Assembly (NCBI GenBank): GCA_016745075.1
Contig: JADGDD010000001.1
Span: 559,125 to 623,124, forward strand
DNA: 64,000 bases
Direction of reading: 5' to 3'
Source of the DNA: Planctomycetota bacterium
GTDB lineage: Bacteria > Planctomycetota > UBA11346
Part shown: piece after piece, positions 27,635 to 36,475 of the stretch
Position numbering within the stretch: the stretch's first letter is position 1
Layout of the letters: each line of letters starts with the position of its first letter
The notes under the pieces: generated by a model
Told to the model about the DNA's origin: nothing
The model's input: only the letters and a program-made list of their open reading frames with translations
The model's database searches: none
Translations under genes and position numbers: made by a program

Positions 27635-30298
27635 ATGGGTAAGAAAACCCTCGTTATTATAGATGGGCATTACTATGCCTACCGCTACTTCTTTGGCATG
27701 CCGCAGCTTTCCGGTCCAGATGGACAGCCAACCGGTGTGACCTTCGGCTTTGCAAAACTTTTTCGAGACCTTTTTGCTGACCCTGATGTCACTCATTTTG
27801 TTTTAACTTTTGACCATAAAGACCCTACTTTTCGTCATATCATGTATCCGGAATATAAAGCACACCGTGATCCAATGCCGGATAACCTGCGCTCTCAAAT
27901 ACCTGATGTATTTCGTTTGGCTGAAGAATGCGGCGTACCACTGCTCTCCATTCCGGGATATGAGGCTGATGATGTGATTGCCACTCTTGCCCAAAGCGCA
28001 GAACAAGAAGGCATCTATTCTCGCATTTGTTCAAAAGACAAAGATCTTGACCAATTCCTTAATAATTACATTGCAAAGTGGGATCCAGGTAAGAACGAAT
28101 ATGTTACCCGTGATTCACTATTAGATGATAAGGGCATACGTCCAGATCAAGTTGTAGACTATCTCTGTATGGTTGGTGATAGCGCGGATAATGTTCCAGG
28201 CATTAAAGGCATTGGTCCCAAGACAGCAACCAAACTCTTACTTGCTTACGACAGCCTTGAAAATGTCCTGAAAAACACAGATAAGCTCAAAGGTAAACAA
28301 AAAGAAAACGTTGAAGCTTTTATCCCACTGGCAGAACTTACCCATAAGTTGATTACCATTGTTACGGTGCCAGATTTACCTGAGACAGAAAGTTTTGTTT
28401 GTCCAGAGTGTTTGCCGGAATCTGCTCGACCATTATTTGAAGAACTTGGCTTTAACCCTGCGCGTTTCTTCCCTCGTAATGAATCACTTGCCAGCGATAA
28501 CGCTGATTACACCATTCTTACCGAAGAAACCTTGCCGTCTTTTCTTGATTCATTGCGAACAATCGGCAGATTTGCTATAGATACTGAAACAACAAGTCTC
28601 AACCCACTAGAGGCTGACCTTGTTGGTATTAGTTTTGCCTGCGGTGCAGGTGCCAAAAGAAAAGATGCCGCCTACCTTCCATTAGCAGGCCTCCCGTCTG
28701 CTGGGCATAAGGCGCTTGAGTGGAGTGCTGTCCGAGACACACTAAAGCCATTGCTTGAAGATCCAGATGTCAAAAAAGTCGCCCAGAATGCAAAGTATGA
28801 TTTGCGCGTATTTTTGCGTAACGGCATTAATATGCAGGGGCTTGATGGCGATTCCATGCTAGCAAGCTGGGTCTTAGACCCCAGCCGTACATCTCATGGT
28901 TTAGATGCCCTCACTGAAGAGTTTTTACAAGAAAAGAAAATAGCGACCGGCGATGTGGTTAATTTTGCTAGTGGCCAAACCATGGCAGATGTTTCTATTG
29001 AAAGTGTTGCGCAATACGCTTGTGAAGATGCACAATGTACATGGCGTTTGACCGAGTTACTAGAAGATAAACTGACACAGCAAGGTATGTTGAAAGTTTA
29101 TCAAGAACAAGAAGTGCCCTTGGCAAGTTGTCTTGCTCATATGGAACAGACCGGTTTTGCAGTAAATGCACAAATTTTAATGGATAGCAAAGAGCACCTC
29201 GAACATTATCTTGATCAGATTTTTGCCGACATACGTGCTATTGCTGGTGAAAAATTTAATCCTGCAAGCCCAAAACAGGTTGCTGTTTTATTGTTTGAGA
29301 AACTTGGTTTACGAGTTATTCGCAAAACAAAAAGTGGCCCATCTACCGATGCTCGTGTTTTGGAAGCTCTTAAACATGATCATGAAATGCCCGGTCTTCT
29401 GTTACAATATCGCTCACTTTCCAAATTACTTTCGTCTTACCTACGTACTCTTCCGGACCATATTGAAAAAAATACTGGGCGTATTCATAGCTCATTCAAT
29501 CAACATGGTGCAGAAACGGGTCGCCTGAGTAGCGATCACCCAAATCTTCAAAACATACCCAAAAAAGGTGACCTTGGTAGAGAAATTCGTGCTGCATTTA
29601 TGGCTCCTGCTGATCATACTTTGCTCGCTGCTGATTATAGTCAAATTGAATTGCGGATGCTTGCCCACCTCAGTGATGATGAGACTTTGAGACAGGCATT
29701 TGATAACAACGCTGATATTCATCGTTTTGTCGCTGCCCAAGTACATGGCTGTGATGAAGCCAGCGTTACTCCTGAGATGCGCAATTCAGCCAAAGCCATT
29801 AATTTTGGAATTATTTACGGACTAAGCTCTTTTGGCTTATCCCAGCAAATTGGCATTAGCCGCCCTGCTGCCCAAGAATTTATTGATGGATATTTCGCAC
29901 GGTTTTCTGGCATTCGCCGTTATATAGACAGCGTTATTGAAGAAGCTAAAGAATGCGGTTATGTCAGCACCATTGCAGGTCGCCGACGTTATGTGCCATT
30001 GCTGAAATCGGGAAATGGCAATGAACGCAAACAAGGTGAACGTATTGCTTTGAATTCAACCATTCAGGGAAGCGCTGCCGACCTTATAAAAAAAGCAATG
30101 CTTCGCTGTTCTGATATGTTACCAGAACAATCCAAACTTATTGTCCAGATACACGATGAACTCATCGTTGAATGCCATAATAGCGTTATTGATGAAGCAA
30201 GTGCAGCCTTGCAAAACGCAATGCTGCATGCTTTGGAACTGTCTGTTCCATTATTGGCTGATGTGCGCCATGGCAGTGATTGGCTATCCGTATCATAA
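27635..30298 (+). CDS. polA: DNA polymerase I
   Basis: An 887-aa Pol I with three domains. The 5'-3' exonuclease (1-280) shows LVIIDGHYYAYR, YKAHR, DDVIATLA and GDSADNVPGIKGIGPKTA. The 3'-5' exonuclease (about 290-480) keeps the DxE pair Asp316/Glu318 in RFAIDTETTSL, plus NAKYDLRVF and YACEDA, so proofreading is probably active, which is not true of all bacterial Pol I. The polymerase domain has DYSQIELRMLAHLS, the O-helix region NFGIIYGLS, and HDELIVE. It fills gaps and removes primers. No good Shine-Dalgarno sequence precedes the ATG. The coaE-rho fusion follows on the same strand after 109 nt. Confidence 0.97.
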   Translation: MGKKTLVIIDGHYYAYRYFFGMPQLSGPDGQPTGVTFGFAKLFRDLFADPDVTHFVLTFDHKDPTFRHIMYPEYKAHRDPMPDNLRSQIPDVFRLAEECGVPLLSIPGYEADDVIATLAQSAEQEGIYSRICSKDKDLDQFLNNYIAKWDPGKNEYVTRDSLLDDKGIRPDQVVDYLCMVGDSADNVPGIKGIGPKTATKLLLAYDSLENVLKNTDKLKGKQKENVEAFIPLAELTHKLITIVTVPDLPETESFVCPECLPESARPLFEELGFNPARFFPRNESLASDNADYTILTEETLPSFLDSLRTIGRFAIDTETTSLNPLEADLVGISFACGAGAKRKDAAYLPLAGLPSAGHKALEWSAVRDTLKPLLEDPDVKKVAQNAKYDLRVFLRNGINMQGLDGDSMLASWVLDPSRTSHGLDALTEEFLQEKKIATGDVVNFASGQTMADVSIESVAQYACEDAQCTWRLTELLEDKLTQQGMLKVYQEQEVPLASCLAHMEQTGFAVNAQILMDSKEHLEHYLDQIFADIRAIAGEKFNPASPKQVAVLLFEKLGLRVIRKTKSGPSTDARVLEALKHDHEMPGLLLQYRSLSKLLSSYLRTLPDHIEKNTGRIHSSFNQHGAETGRLSSDHPNLQNIPKKGDLGREIRAAFMAPADHTLLAADYSQIELRMLAHLSDDETLRQAFDNNADIHRFVAAQVHGCDEASVTPEMRNSAKAINFGIIYGLSSFGLSQQIGISRPAAQEFIDGYFARFSGIRRYIDSVIEEAKECGYVSTIAGRRRYVPLLKSGNGNERKQGERIALNSTIQGSAADLIKKAMLRCSDMLPEQSKLIVQIHDELIVECHNSVIDEASAALQNAMLHALELSVPLLADVRHGSDWLSVS

Positions 30299-30360
30299 TT
30301 CTACCACATTTCATATACAACCACACAACTCAACCCAAAGAGTAATCATACAAAACAATA
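30299..30360 (+). promoter_or_regulatory. C-rich, G-poor rho leader (possible rut-like site)
   Basis: Of the 60 bases at 30301-30360, I count 18 C and only 2 G, with no stable hairpin visible. Unstructured C>G stretches are the known binding preference of Rho. Rho autoregulation through its own leader is established in Escherichia coli; the same role here is inference. Confidence 0.35.
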
Positions 30361-30407
30361 AAAAGTAACCTCTCAAAGAAAGAGATACTTATCTTAGAAG
30401 GATCTTC

Positions 30408-32603
30408 ATGAACCAACCTCGTCAACAACAGCAACACAATCAAAACCAAGGACAGCAACATCGCCGTCGTCGTAATAATAATAACCGTAATCGGTCTGGA
30501 AATTTCAGGCATCGTAATAACAACAATAATAACAGCATGCAAGCTATTCTTAATACGATAGACTACACAATCCCTGAAGATAAAAAAATAATCTTAGGTG
30601 TGACTGGTGAGCCAGGCTCAGGTAAAAGTGCTTTTGTAAAAGAATTTATGAAACTGAATGCCGAAGTCATTGATGTAGACAACGTTGGTCATGACGTTAT
30701 TGATGGAACAGCCACTCAAAAGAAATTAGTTGCCACCTTTGGTGAAGACATTCTTGGCGAGGATAAAAAAATCATTCGTGAGACTTTAGCTGCTAAAGCT
30801 TTTGTTGATGCTGAAACGGTTGCTGTATTAAATAAAATTGTTCATCCAATGCTTAAACGAAAAGTAAATGCACTACTCAAGAAAACTAGTAATTTTGTTA
30901 TTATTGATGCTGCTTTATTAAATGAACTCGGTTTAGGTGAAGCCTGTAATTCAACTATTTATGTTCGTAGTCCGCGCGAAGCACGACTTGAAAGAGTCGC
31001 ACGCCGAGGATGGGATGAAGCTGAACTCAGCCGCCGTGAAAATGCTCTTGGTGTTGCTGAAGAGCGCGCCGCTGCTTGTGGTCTTATAGTAGAAAACACT
31101 GGTAGCTATTCTTTATTACAGACTTACGCAAAAACTATTTTGGCTCGTCAATTAGGTGTTGACCCAGTTGCATTGAAAAAGCAACAAGCTGCTGCGGAAC
31201 ATAAAACCGAAACAGCAGAAGGGCAGGCATCAGAAGCCACTGAGTCAAACGATTCTACGCAACAAAAAGTATTGACCCCAGAAGTCAATGAAGATATTAA
31301 ACCCCCTCCGCGCGAGCCCGTTGAAATCAAACTTTCAGATTACCTTGCTCGTAAATTACCAGATTTACAAGAAGAGGCAGATAAGCTTGAAGTACGCGAT
31401 GCTCGTTTCCTTGGTCGCAATGAATTGATATGTGAACTTGTTCGTCGTGCCGCGGGTGAACGCAATGATTCTATCATTGTTGAAGGATACATTGAATTTC
31501 ATAAAGAGCACAGTGCTTACATTCGCAGTCCAAGTAATAACTACGCAGCAACTGCAACAGACACTTTCATTTCTGCCCAACAAATTCGACGTTATGGCAT
31601 TAAAGCAGGCATGCACATTGTTGGTAAAGCTCGTGCACCACGCGGTAACGAACGTTGCCCGCAATTGCTCAGTGTAGAAAGCATTATGGGCGAAGCGATG
31701 GATGAACGTTCTCGTTTCCCACGTTTTCAAGACCTCGTACCATTACATGCTGAAGACCGTCTCTTTATGGAACGTTCTGATCAGCCCTATGATTATAGCC
31801 TGCGTATCATTGATCTTATTTCTCCTATCGGCAAAGGACAACGCGGACTTATTGTTGCTCAGCCCAAATGTGGTAAAACCGTATATTTGCAAAAAATTGC
31901 GAATGCCATCACCACAAATAACCCAGATGTAACATTGATGGTTTTACTCATTGATGAACGCCCAGAAGAAGTAACAGACATGCAACGCGAAGTAAATGGT
32001 GAAGTAATTGCTTCTACCTTTGACCAGCGTTCAAGTCGCCATGTACAAATTGCTGAAATGGCTATTAACAAAGCCAAACGCTTAGTCGAACGTGGTGATG
32101 ACGTTGTTATTTTACTCGATTCAATCACCCGTCTTGCTCGTGCTTATAACTCAGAAGCACCATCCTCTGGTCGTATTATGTCTGGTGGTCTTGAAAGCGG
32201 TGCGCTTATTCGCCCGAAACAGTTCTTTGGTGCAGCCCGTAACATCGAAAACGGTGGTAGCCTCACGATTCTGGCCACTGCTTTAGTTGATACGGGTTCT
32301 GTCATGGATACCGTTATCTTTGAGGAATTCAAAGGTACTGGCAATATGGAAATTGTCTTAGATCGCCGCCTCTCTAACAAAGGCATTTATCCAGCTGTTG
32401 ACGTTGCTCAATCAAGTACGCGTAAAGACCATCTGCTCATCGGGAACGACGAAGAGATTAAGCGCCTACAAGCCCTTCGTCGCTTCCTCTCTGACCGAAG
32501 TCCACAAGATGCTGTTGAGTTCTTGAAAAAGCAGCTTAAAGGCCATAAGACGAATATTGAGTTCCTGATGAGCATAGATCCTGAGCGTGGCAGCTTTATG
32601 TAA
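30408..32603 (+). CDS. Dephospho-CoA kinase fused to transcription terminator Rho
   Basis: A 731-aa fusion. Residues 1-45 are a Q/N/R-rich low-complexity tail. Residues 58-250 are a CoaE domain with P-loop GEPGSGKS (67-74) and [13 protein letters not shown], which phosphorylates dephospho-CoA in the last step of CoA synthesis. Residues 251-300 are an acidic, disordered linker. Residues 300-731 are a complete Rho: the N-terminal helical part, the OB/cold-shock RNA-binding domain (about 355-412), Walker A AQPKCGKT (484-491), [13 protein letters not shown], the Q-loop region and [14 protein letters not shown]. The Walker A normally reads PPKAGKT, so Cys replaces Ala. AGAAGGA lies 5 nt before the ATG. 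The fusion sits straight after polA. Confidence 0.92.
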   Translation: MNQPRQQQQHNQNQGQQHRRRRNNNNRNRSGNFRHRNNNNNNSMQAILNTIDYTIPEDKKIILGVTGEPGSGKSAFVKEFMKLNAEVIDVDNVGHDVIDGTATQKKLVATFGEDILGEDKKIIRETLAAKAFVDAETVAVLNKIVHPMLKRKVNALLKKTSNFVIIDAALLNELGLGEACNSTIYVRSPREARLERVARRGWDEAELSRRENALGVAEERAAACGLIVENTGSYSLLQTYAKTILARQLGVDPVALKKQQAAAEHKTETAEGQASEATESNDSTQQKVLTPEVNEDIKPPPREPVEIKLSDYLARKLPDLQEEADKLEVRDARFLGRNELICELVRRAAGERNDSIIVEGYIEFHKEHSAYIRSPSNNYAATATDTFISAQQIRRYGIKAGMHIVGKARAPRGNERCPQLLSVESIMGEAMDERSRFPRFQDLVPLHAEDRLFMERSDQPYDYSLRIIDLISPIGKGQRGLIVAQPKCGKTVYLQKIANAITTNNPDVTLMVLLIDERPEEVTDMQREVNGEVIASTFDQRSSRHVQIAEMAINKAKRLVERGDDVVILLDSITRLARAYNSEAPSSGRIMSGGLESGALIRPKQFFGAARNIENGGSLTILATALVDTGSVMDTVIFEEFKGTGNMEIVLDRRLSNKGIYPAVDVAQSSTRKDHLLIGNDEEIKRLQALRRFLSDRSPQDAVEFLKKQLKGHKTNIEFLMSIDPERGSFM

Positions 32604-32656
32604 GGCCTTGCGCAGGAAAAACAGCTTATAGATTCTTCTACAGAATAGATTTGTAT

Positions 32657-32733
32657 GTGCTCGTAGCTCAGCTGGATAGAGCGTTGGTTTCCGAAGCCGA
32701 AGGTCGGAGGTTCAAATCCTCTCGAGCATACCA
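32657..32733 (+). tRNA. tRNA-Arg (anticodon CCG)
   Basis: A 77-nt cloverleaf can be folded by eye. Acceptor strands are GTGCTCG and CGAGCAT with one G-U pair, the D arm is GCTC/GAGC, and the anticodon loop TTCCGAA gives anticodon CCG (reads CGG, Arg). The T arm is GGAGG-TTCAAAT-CCTCT, and the CCA end is encoded. It lies 53 nt after the rho stop. Confidence 0.95.
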
Positions 32734-32792
32734 TACTTTTTGTGATAATAGTCAATTTTATTGCCACACGTCTTTAGGCGTCACATTAAGGT

Positions 32793-34331
32793 TTATCGAT
32801 TTGTATAGCCTGGAATGGGGACCACCGAACCAGGGTCGTCTTGGATGATAAGATTGGCATCTGGATTGTCTTGAATTTCTAATTGTGGGTAGCGTATCCA
32901 TTCCAGCGAGCCATCGGTTTTGGGGGCTACAGCGCCTTTTACATTGTTGTTCAGTAGATGTTGTTGCAGTTGTTCGCGGAGTGTTTTCTGAATTTCTGTG
33001 TAGAATGGGTTGGCAGCAGCATTTCGTTGTTCAAGTGGGTCTGAGATTTTATCAAAGAGAAATTCTTTGTTATCAGCTGCGGAGTAGAAATATTTGTAGA
33101 ATTCGGTTGCAATCATGTAGGTGCCTTGTTCTGATTGGTTTTGACCAAGTTGTTGACTGTAGACAGCATCACGGGAGATGCTGTTAGTAGCAATTTTTGC
33201 AAGATCGACTCCATCTATATTGTAATACGTTTCATCAATACCAGCAGCAGCAATAGTTGTAGGCAGTACATCAACTAGGCTGACTGGATGCGTGCAGATG
33301 CTATCTGTTGCAAAATGATTAGGGTAATGCGCTATCATTGGAACTTTTGCTGAAGCGTCATGCATGCTGCGTTTACCGAAGCAATTATAATCACCGAGGT
33401 ATTCACCGTGATCTGATGAGAAGATAATCAGGGTATTTCCTAGCTCTCCTTGTTCTTCAAGTTTATCGAGAATTCGCCCCACTTGGTAATCTACAAAGGA
33501 AATACTGGAGTAATAAAAAGCCTTAATGTTACGCATAAGATTATTATCTATGCCTTGATCGCGGTACTTGTAACGGTTTTGAACTTTGTTGGCATAGGTC
33601 ATCAACTGTTCTGAATTTTGTGGAACAAGCGGTAATGGCATTTTCGGTGCACGATATAATTTATGCCACGGTTTGGGTGGAGCAAAGGGCGGATGTGGAT
33701 GAATGAAGCTGGACATTAAACACCATGGTTTTGCTTTGTTTTTTCTTTTCTCTAGAAAGGTGAGGGTTCTATCACCTATCCACTGAGTTGGGTGTGCTTC
33801 TGCGGGGAGCGTCGATACTTGAGGGATATAATACATCTCACCTCGAAAACCATGTGGCTCAATAAAGTCATAATTATTATCTTTGAGAAACTTACAATAG
33901 TCATCTGTCTCTGGGTTTGATTGACATTCTTCTTGTATTTCTCGGTTTTGAAAGCCGCGTTTGCCATCACGAGCTATCGGATCGTTTTGATCTGGACCTA
34001 ACTGATCTGGTGAAAAATGAAGCTTACCAATTGCCTGTGTTGCATAGCCATTTTGGGCTAAGATAGCCGGAAAGGACTGTTGGTTATCATCCATCCATTC
34101 ACCATTATCTGAGCAGCTTGTATGGTATGGATATAAGCCATAGTGCATGGAACAACGTGCGGGTACACAAACAGGAGACGGAGAATAACAGTTTGTAAAG
34201 GATGTCCCCCCTTGTACTAAACGATCTAAATTGGGGGTTCGTATGACAGGGTTCCCTAGTGCGTGAATAGTGTCTGCTCTCTGCATATCAGTGAAAAGAA
34301 TTAATATATTTGGTTGTTTGGGGTTATTCAC
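32793..34331 (-). CDS. Sulfatase (type I, formylglycine-dependent)
   Basis: A 512-aa S1 sulfatase. The metal site is NILILFTDMQRAD, the modification motif is C-V-P-A-R with Cys55 as the formylglycine precursor, and IIFSSDHGEYLGDYNCFGK is the second metal site. The residue before the motif glycine is Tyr where Thr is usual. The start is a GTG with AAGGAG 6 nt upstream (on - strand), which begins directly at the sulfatase fold; an upstream in-frame extension has no ribosome site. There is no signal peptide. The substrate is unknown. It is separated from the mannoside operon by a stretch containing a dead ABC-transporter gene. An AT-rich inverted repeat lies about 60 nt upstream of its start. 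Confidence 0.9.
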   Translation of the reverse strand: MNNPKQPNILILFTDMQRADTIHALGNPVIRTPNLDRLVQGGTSFTNCYSPSPVCVPARCSMHYGLYPYHTSCSDNGEWMDDNQQSFPAILAQNGYATQAIGKLHFSPDQLGPDQNDPIARDGKRGFQNREIQEECQSNPETDDYCKFLKDNNYDFIEPHGFRGEMYYIPQVSTLPAEAHPTQWIGDRTLTFLEKRKNKAKPWCLMSSFIHPHPPFAPPKPWHKLYRAPKMPLPLVPQNSEQLMTYANKVQNRYKYRDQGIDNNLMRNIKAFYYSSISFVDYQVGRILDKLEEQGELGNTLIIFSSDHGEYLGDYNCFGKRSMHDASAKVPMIAHYPNHFATDSICTHPVSLVDVLPTTIAAAGIDETYYNIDGVDLAKIATNSISRDAVYSQQLGQNQSEQGTYMIATEFYKYFYSAADNKEFLFDKISDPLEQRNAAANPFYTEIQKTLREQLQQHLLNNNVKGAVAPKTDGSLEWIRYPQLEIQDNPDANLIIQDDPGSVVPIPGYTNR

Positions 34332-34391
34332 AACAGACTCCTTTTGTTGGTCTGATGCCACCCTATCGTGATACAAAATGAACCGCAATAG

Positions 34392-34418
34392 CATATATTG
34401 TCAATTTTGTAATATATG
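34392..34418. promoter_or_regulatory. Inverted repeat upstream of the second sulfatase
   Basis: CATATATT and AATATATG form perfect 8-bp arms with an 11-bp spacer that contains TTGACA on the - strand. The site lies 61-87 nt before the GTG start. It may combine a -35 element with an operator. Confidence 0.3.
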
Positions 34419-34468
34419 GTCATTGATGTTTTTTAAATAACGTATATCAACTATACTATTTTACAGAT

Positions 34469-34625
34469 TTAATGAGGTAAGTTTGACGTTGGTAGAAATG
34501 AGAGATGCAAGCGCGGACGGCAGGCAAGCAGGCCTTTGGTGTGTGCCCTTCTTCGACCACATAACCACAGCTTTATCAGCTAATAATTACACACCATCGA
34601 GATAATCTGTAAAAGAATGAGCCCA
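34469..34625 (-). pseudogene. Remnant of an OppD/DppD-type ABC transporter ATPase gene (C-terminal end)
   Basis: Reading the - strand in shifting frames gives a segment LADKAVVMW, then VEEG, then HTKGLLACRPRL and LPT before a stop. These match, in order, LADKVVIMW, VEEG, YTKGLLACRPRL and LPT at the end of the intact ATPase domain of the fusion gene at 38878. The piece between VEEG and the TKGLLA part, about ten residues, has been deleted and the frame shifts twice, so the gene is dead. Weaker similarity continues upstream to about 34625. It is probably the relic of a second transporter ATPase (or a duplicate). The remaining parts of the 34332-34773 gap show nothing I can name. Confidence 0.65.
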
Positions 34626-34773
34626 TTTATATTTTTTCGACGAACCACCATGTATTCGTTGAAATTGTTCAAAATTACAAGTGCCCTCATGTTATCCCTC
34701 CTATAAGAGTAGAGATTTTATAATGAAATAGGACCTTCTATTTATTTTGAATAACAAATAATTCAGAAATATG

Positions 34774-35916
34774 TTATTGCAATACTCGTATAATTAACTG
34801 AGCATCATCCCCCTGTACATCAATATCATTTTGCCAACAGGAATATAAAAAGGTTATTGGGTCTTCATTGGTATATGCAATAGCTTTTCGCAAAGCACTG
34901 TATAAAAAATCAGCAGGTTTATTGTGCTTGTGCAATAAACGAATTGCCCCAATAAGTCTATCATTCCATGCGAGCTTTCTAGGCAAATCACGAATAATAC
35001 GACTTATTTCATCATCAAGAGCTGGGGCCACCATACGTGCAATAAGGTCATCAGTATAGGTGATAAACCCTTCTTCTGTAAATAAGTGGTGTGCAATTGG
35101 GTATTCGGCTCGCAAAGCTGGACCAATACTGGAAATCATAAGGGTACGTAAGTCTGCTAATAATGCACTATCAATTTCTGCCATACAGGCTGCACCGCCA
35201 CCATAATGAGCTGCTAATAGGGCTAATGCAAAATGAGCTGCATTATGACCATATAATTTCAGTGCGTTAAATGGCGTAAGATCGTCACCTATTTGCCATT
35301 CTGGATAAAAACTACTACCCGATTGGCAAAAACAATGATCGCCAGCTTCAACCAAGAATGCTTTCTTAGAACTCGGGTATATTGGAATAAGCCCCTTTTC
35401 TGCTGGGCGAATACCACTCATTTTCCCAATAACGGTATTGATACAAACAACGGCATCATGCTGTACGCCTCGTTTGCTCAGAGCATGACGCAATACCCCA
35501 GCGGCATCATGATGATTTTCACCAAGCAAGATAATTAATGGTGTTAAACGCTGTTTGCAGGCTTCTGCAATAAGGGCCGCAGGTGATGTTTCATCACCGT
35601 CATAACAAGCCGTACTTGGCAAAGCCGTACTCACGACACGAGCTATAAGTAAGGCTTCTATGAGGCATTGACGATGGCTTGGAGTGCGTGAATTATACGC
35701 TTGTACGTTTGTACAAGTGTTTTTTTTGCAGCCTTCTGTGTTTGCAACATTACAAGAGAAAGCAGCGTTTACTTGAAGCTGCTCGACCAATTGATCTTGA
35801 ATATCAACAACGGTAATGATTTCCTCTGCATAATGCCGTCGAAATGCCTGACAAAAAAGTCCAGCTTGAATAGGACCAAAGCCAAAGCCAACCATTCCAC
35901 TGACTTGTTCGGTCAT
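34774..35916 (-). CDS. Mannitol dehydrogenase family protein (polyol/uronate dehydrogenase)
   Basis: A 380-aa member of the long-chain polyol dehydrogenase family (mannitol-1-phosphate / fructuronate / mannonate dehydrogenase type). The N-terminal Rossmann part starts GMVGFGFGPIQAGLF. The catalytic region PFNALKLYGHNAAHFALALLA matches the family K..xxN..H pattern, and the C-terminal RKLAWNDRLIGAIRLL block is also characteristic. It would oxidise or reduce a sugar alcohol or sugar acid with NAD. The ATG overlaps the stop of the isomerase gene by 4 nt (ATGA), so it is translationally coupled to it. Given the GH2 and isomerase partners, a mannose/fructose to mannitol or related step is plausible. 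Confidence 0.72.
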   Translation of the reverse strand: MTEQVSGMVGFGFGPIQAGLFCQAFRRHYAEEIITVVDIQDQLVEQLQVNAAFSCNVANTEGCKKNTCTNVQAYNSRTPSHRQCLIEALLIARVVSTALPSTACYDGDETSPAALIAEACKQRLTPLIILLGENHHDAAGVLRHALSKRGVQHDAVVCINTVIGKMSGIRPAEKGLIPIYPSSKKAFLVEAGDHCFCQSGSSFYPEWQIGDDLTPFNALKLYGHNAAHFALALLAAHYGGGAACMAEIDSALLADLRTLMISSIGPALRAEYPIAHHLFTEEGFITYTDDLIARMVAPALDDEISRIIRDLPRKLAWNDRLIGAIRLLHKHNKPADFLYSALRKAIAYTNEDPITFLYSCWQNDIDVQGDDAQLIIRVLQ

Positions 35917-36461
35917 AGATCACTCACTAAGCGAATACAAGCGGGCTCATCTTCTGTTATGTCACTGAAGCGTCCAACCCGCTCATCAAAGAAAATATTA
36001 TCCCCCACATCATCATTACAGGTTGAAACCTCGCCAAGAATTGCATATTCAGTAGTTGGCCAAAATGCGTGATCCATATCTTGAGTGATCGTAATTCGTT
36101 CGCCCGCATGCAGAATAAATTCCTCACCCTCCGTATTGTAAGAGCGCATTTCACCGTTTACTTGAACGCGTCCAGTACCACCATAAAGAGCAATGCAAAA
36201 AGTTCCCCAACGAGATATAATGTCTTCTTTTTTGTGTTTGTGATGATGACGCGGTGTTATTTGTCCTTTTGTTGCATACATTAATTTCTCGCAGTACTCT
36301 TTTTCTTCTGCCAGATTAATGAGAACAAGTCCACAGGCAGAAAAGTCACCAAGACCGAAATCAGTTACGTCCCATTTGGGTACTGGTGGGAAAGCCCAAT
36401 AGTGACGTTCAAAAGCATCTGCTGCTTGTTGGATAATCGTATTTATCTCAGAACGACGCAT
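35913..36461 (-). CDS. D-lyxose/D-mannose ketol-isomerase, cupin fold
   Basis: A 182-aa cupin similar in every conserved block to D-lyxose isomerases: MRRSEIN at the start, WDVTDFGLGDF, CEKLMYATKGQITP, then the metal ligands in HHHKHKKEDI (His72, His74, Glu79) and His131 in MDHAFWP. Known members convert D-lyxose to D-xylulose and D-mannose to D-fructose with Mn2+. GGAG lies 6 nt upstream of the ATG. It is the middle gene of a three-gene operon, 14 nt after the GH2 gene and overlapping the polyol dehydrogenase by 4 nt, which favours action on mannose released by the GH2 enzyme. Confidence 0.82.
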   Translation of the reverse strand: MRRSEINTIIQQAADAFERHYWAFPPVPKWDVTDFGLGDFSACGLVLINLAEEKEYCEKLMYATKGQITPRHHHKHKKEDIISRWGTFCIALYGGTGRVQVNGEMRSYNTEGEEFILHAGERITITQDMDHAFWPTTEYAILGEVSTCNDDVGDNIFFDERVGRFSDITEDEPACIRLVSDL

Positions 36462-36475
36462 GAAAAACTCCTTTA

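Noticed and set aside
34583..34690. 35-codon - strand ORF with a strong AGGAGG-like site
   Set aside because: It runs into the dead ATPase gene and changes frame relative to it; more likely part of the same decayed region than a real gene.
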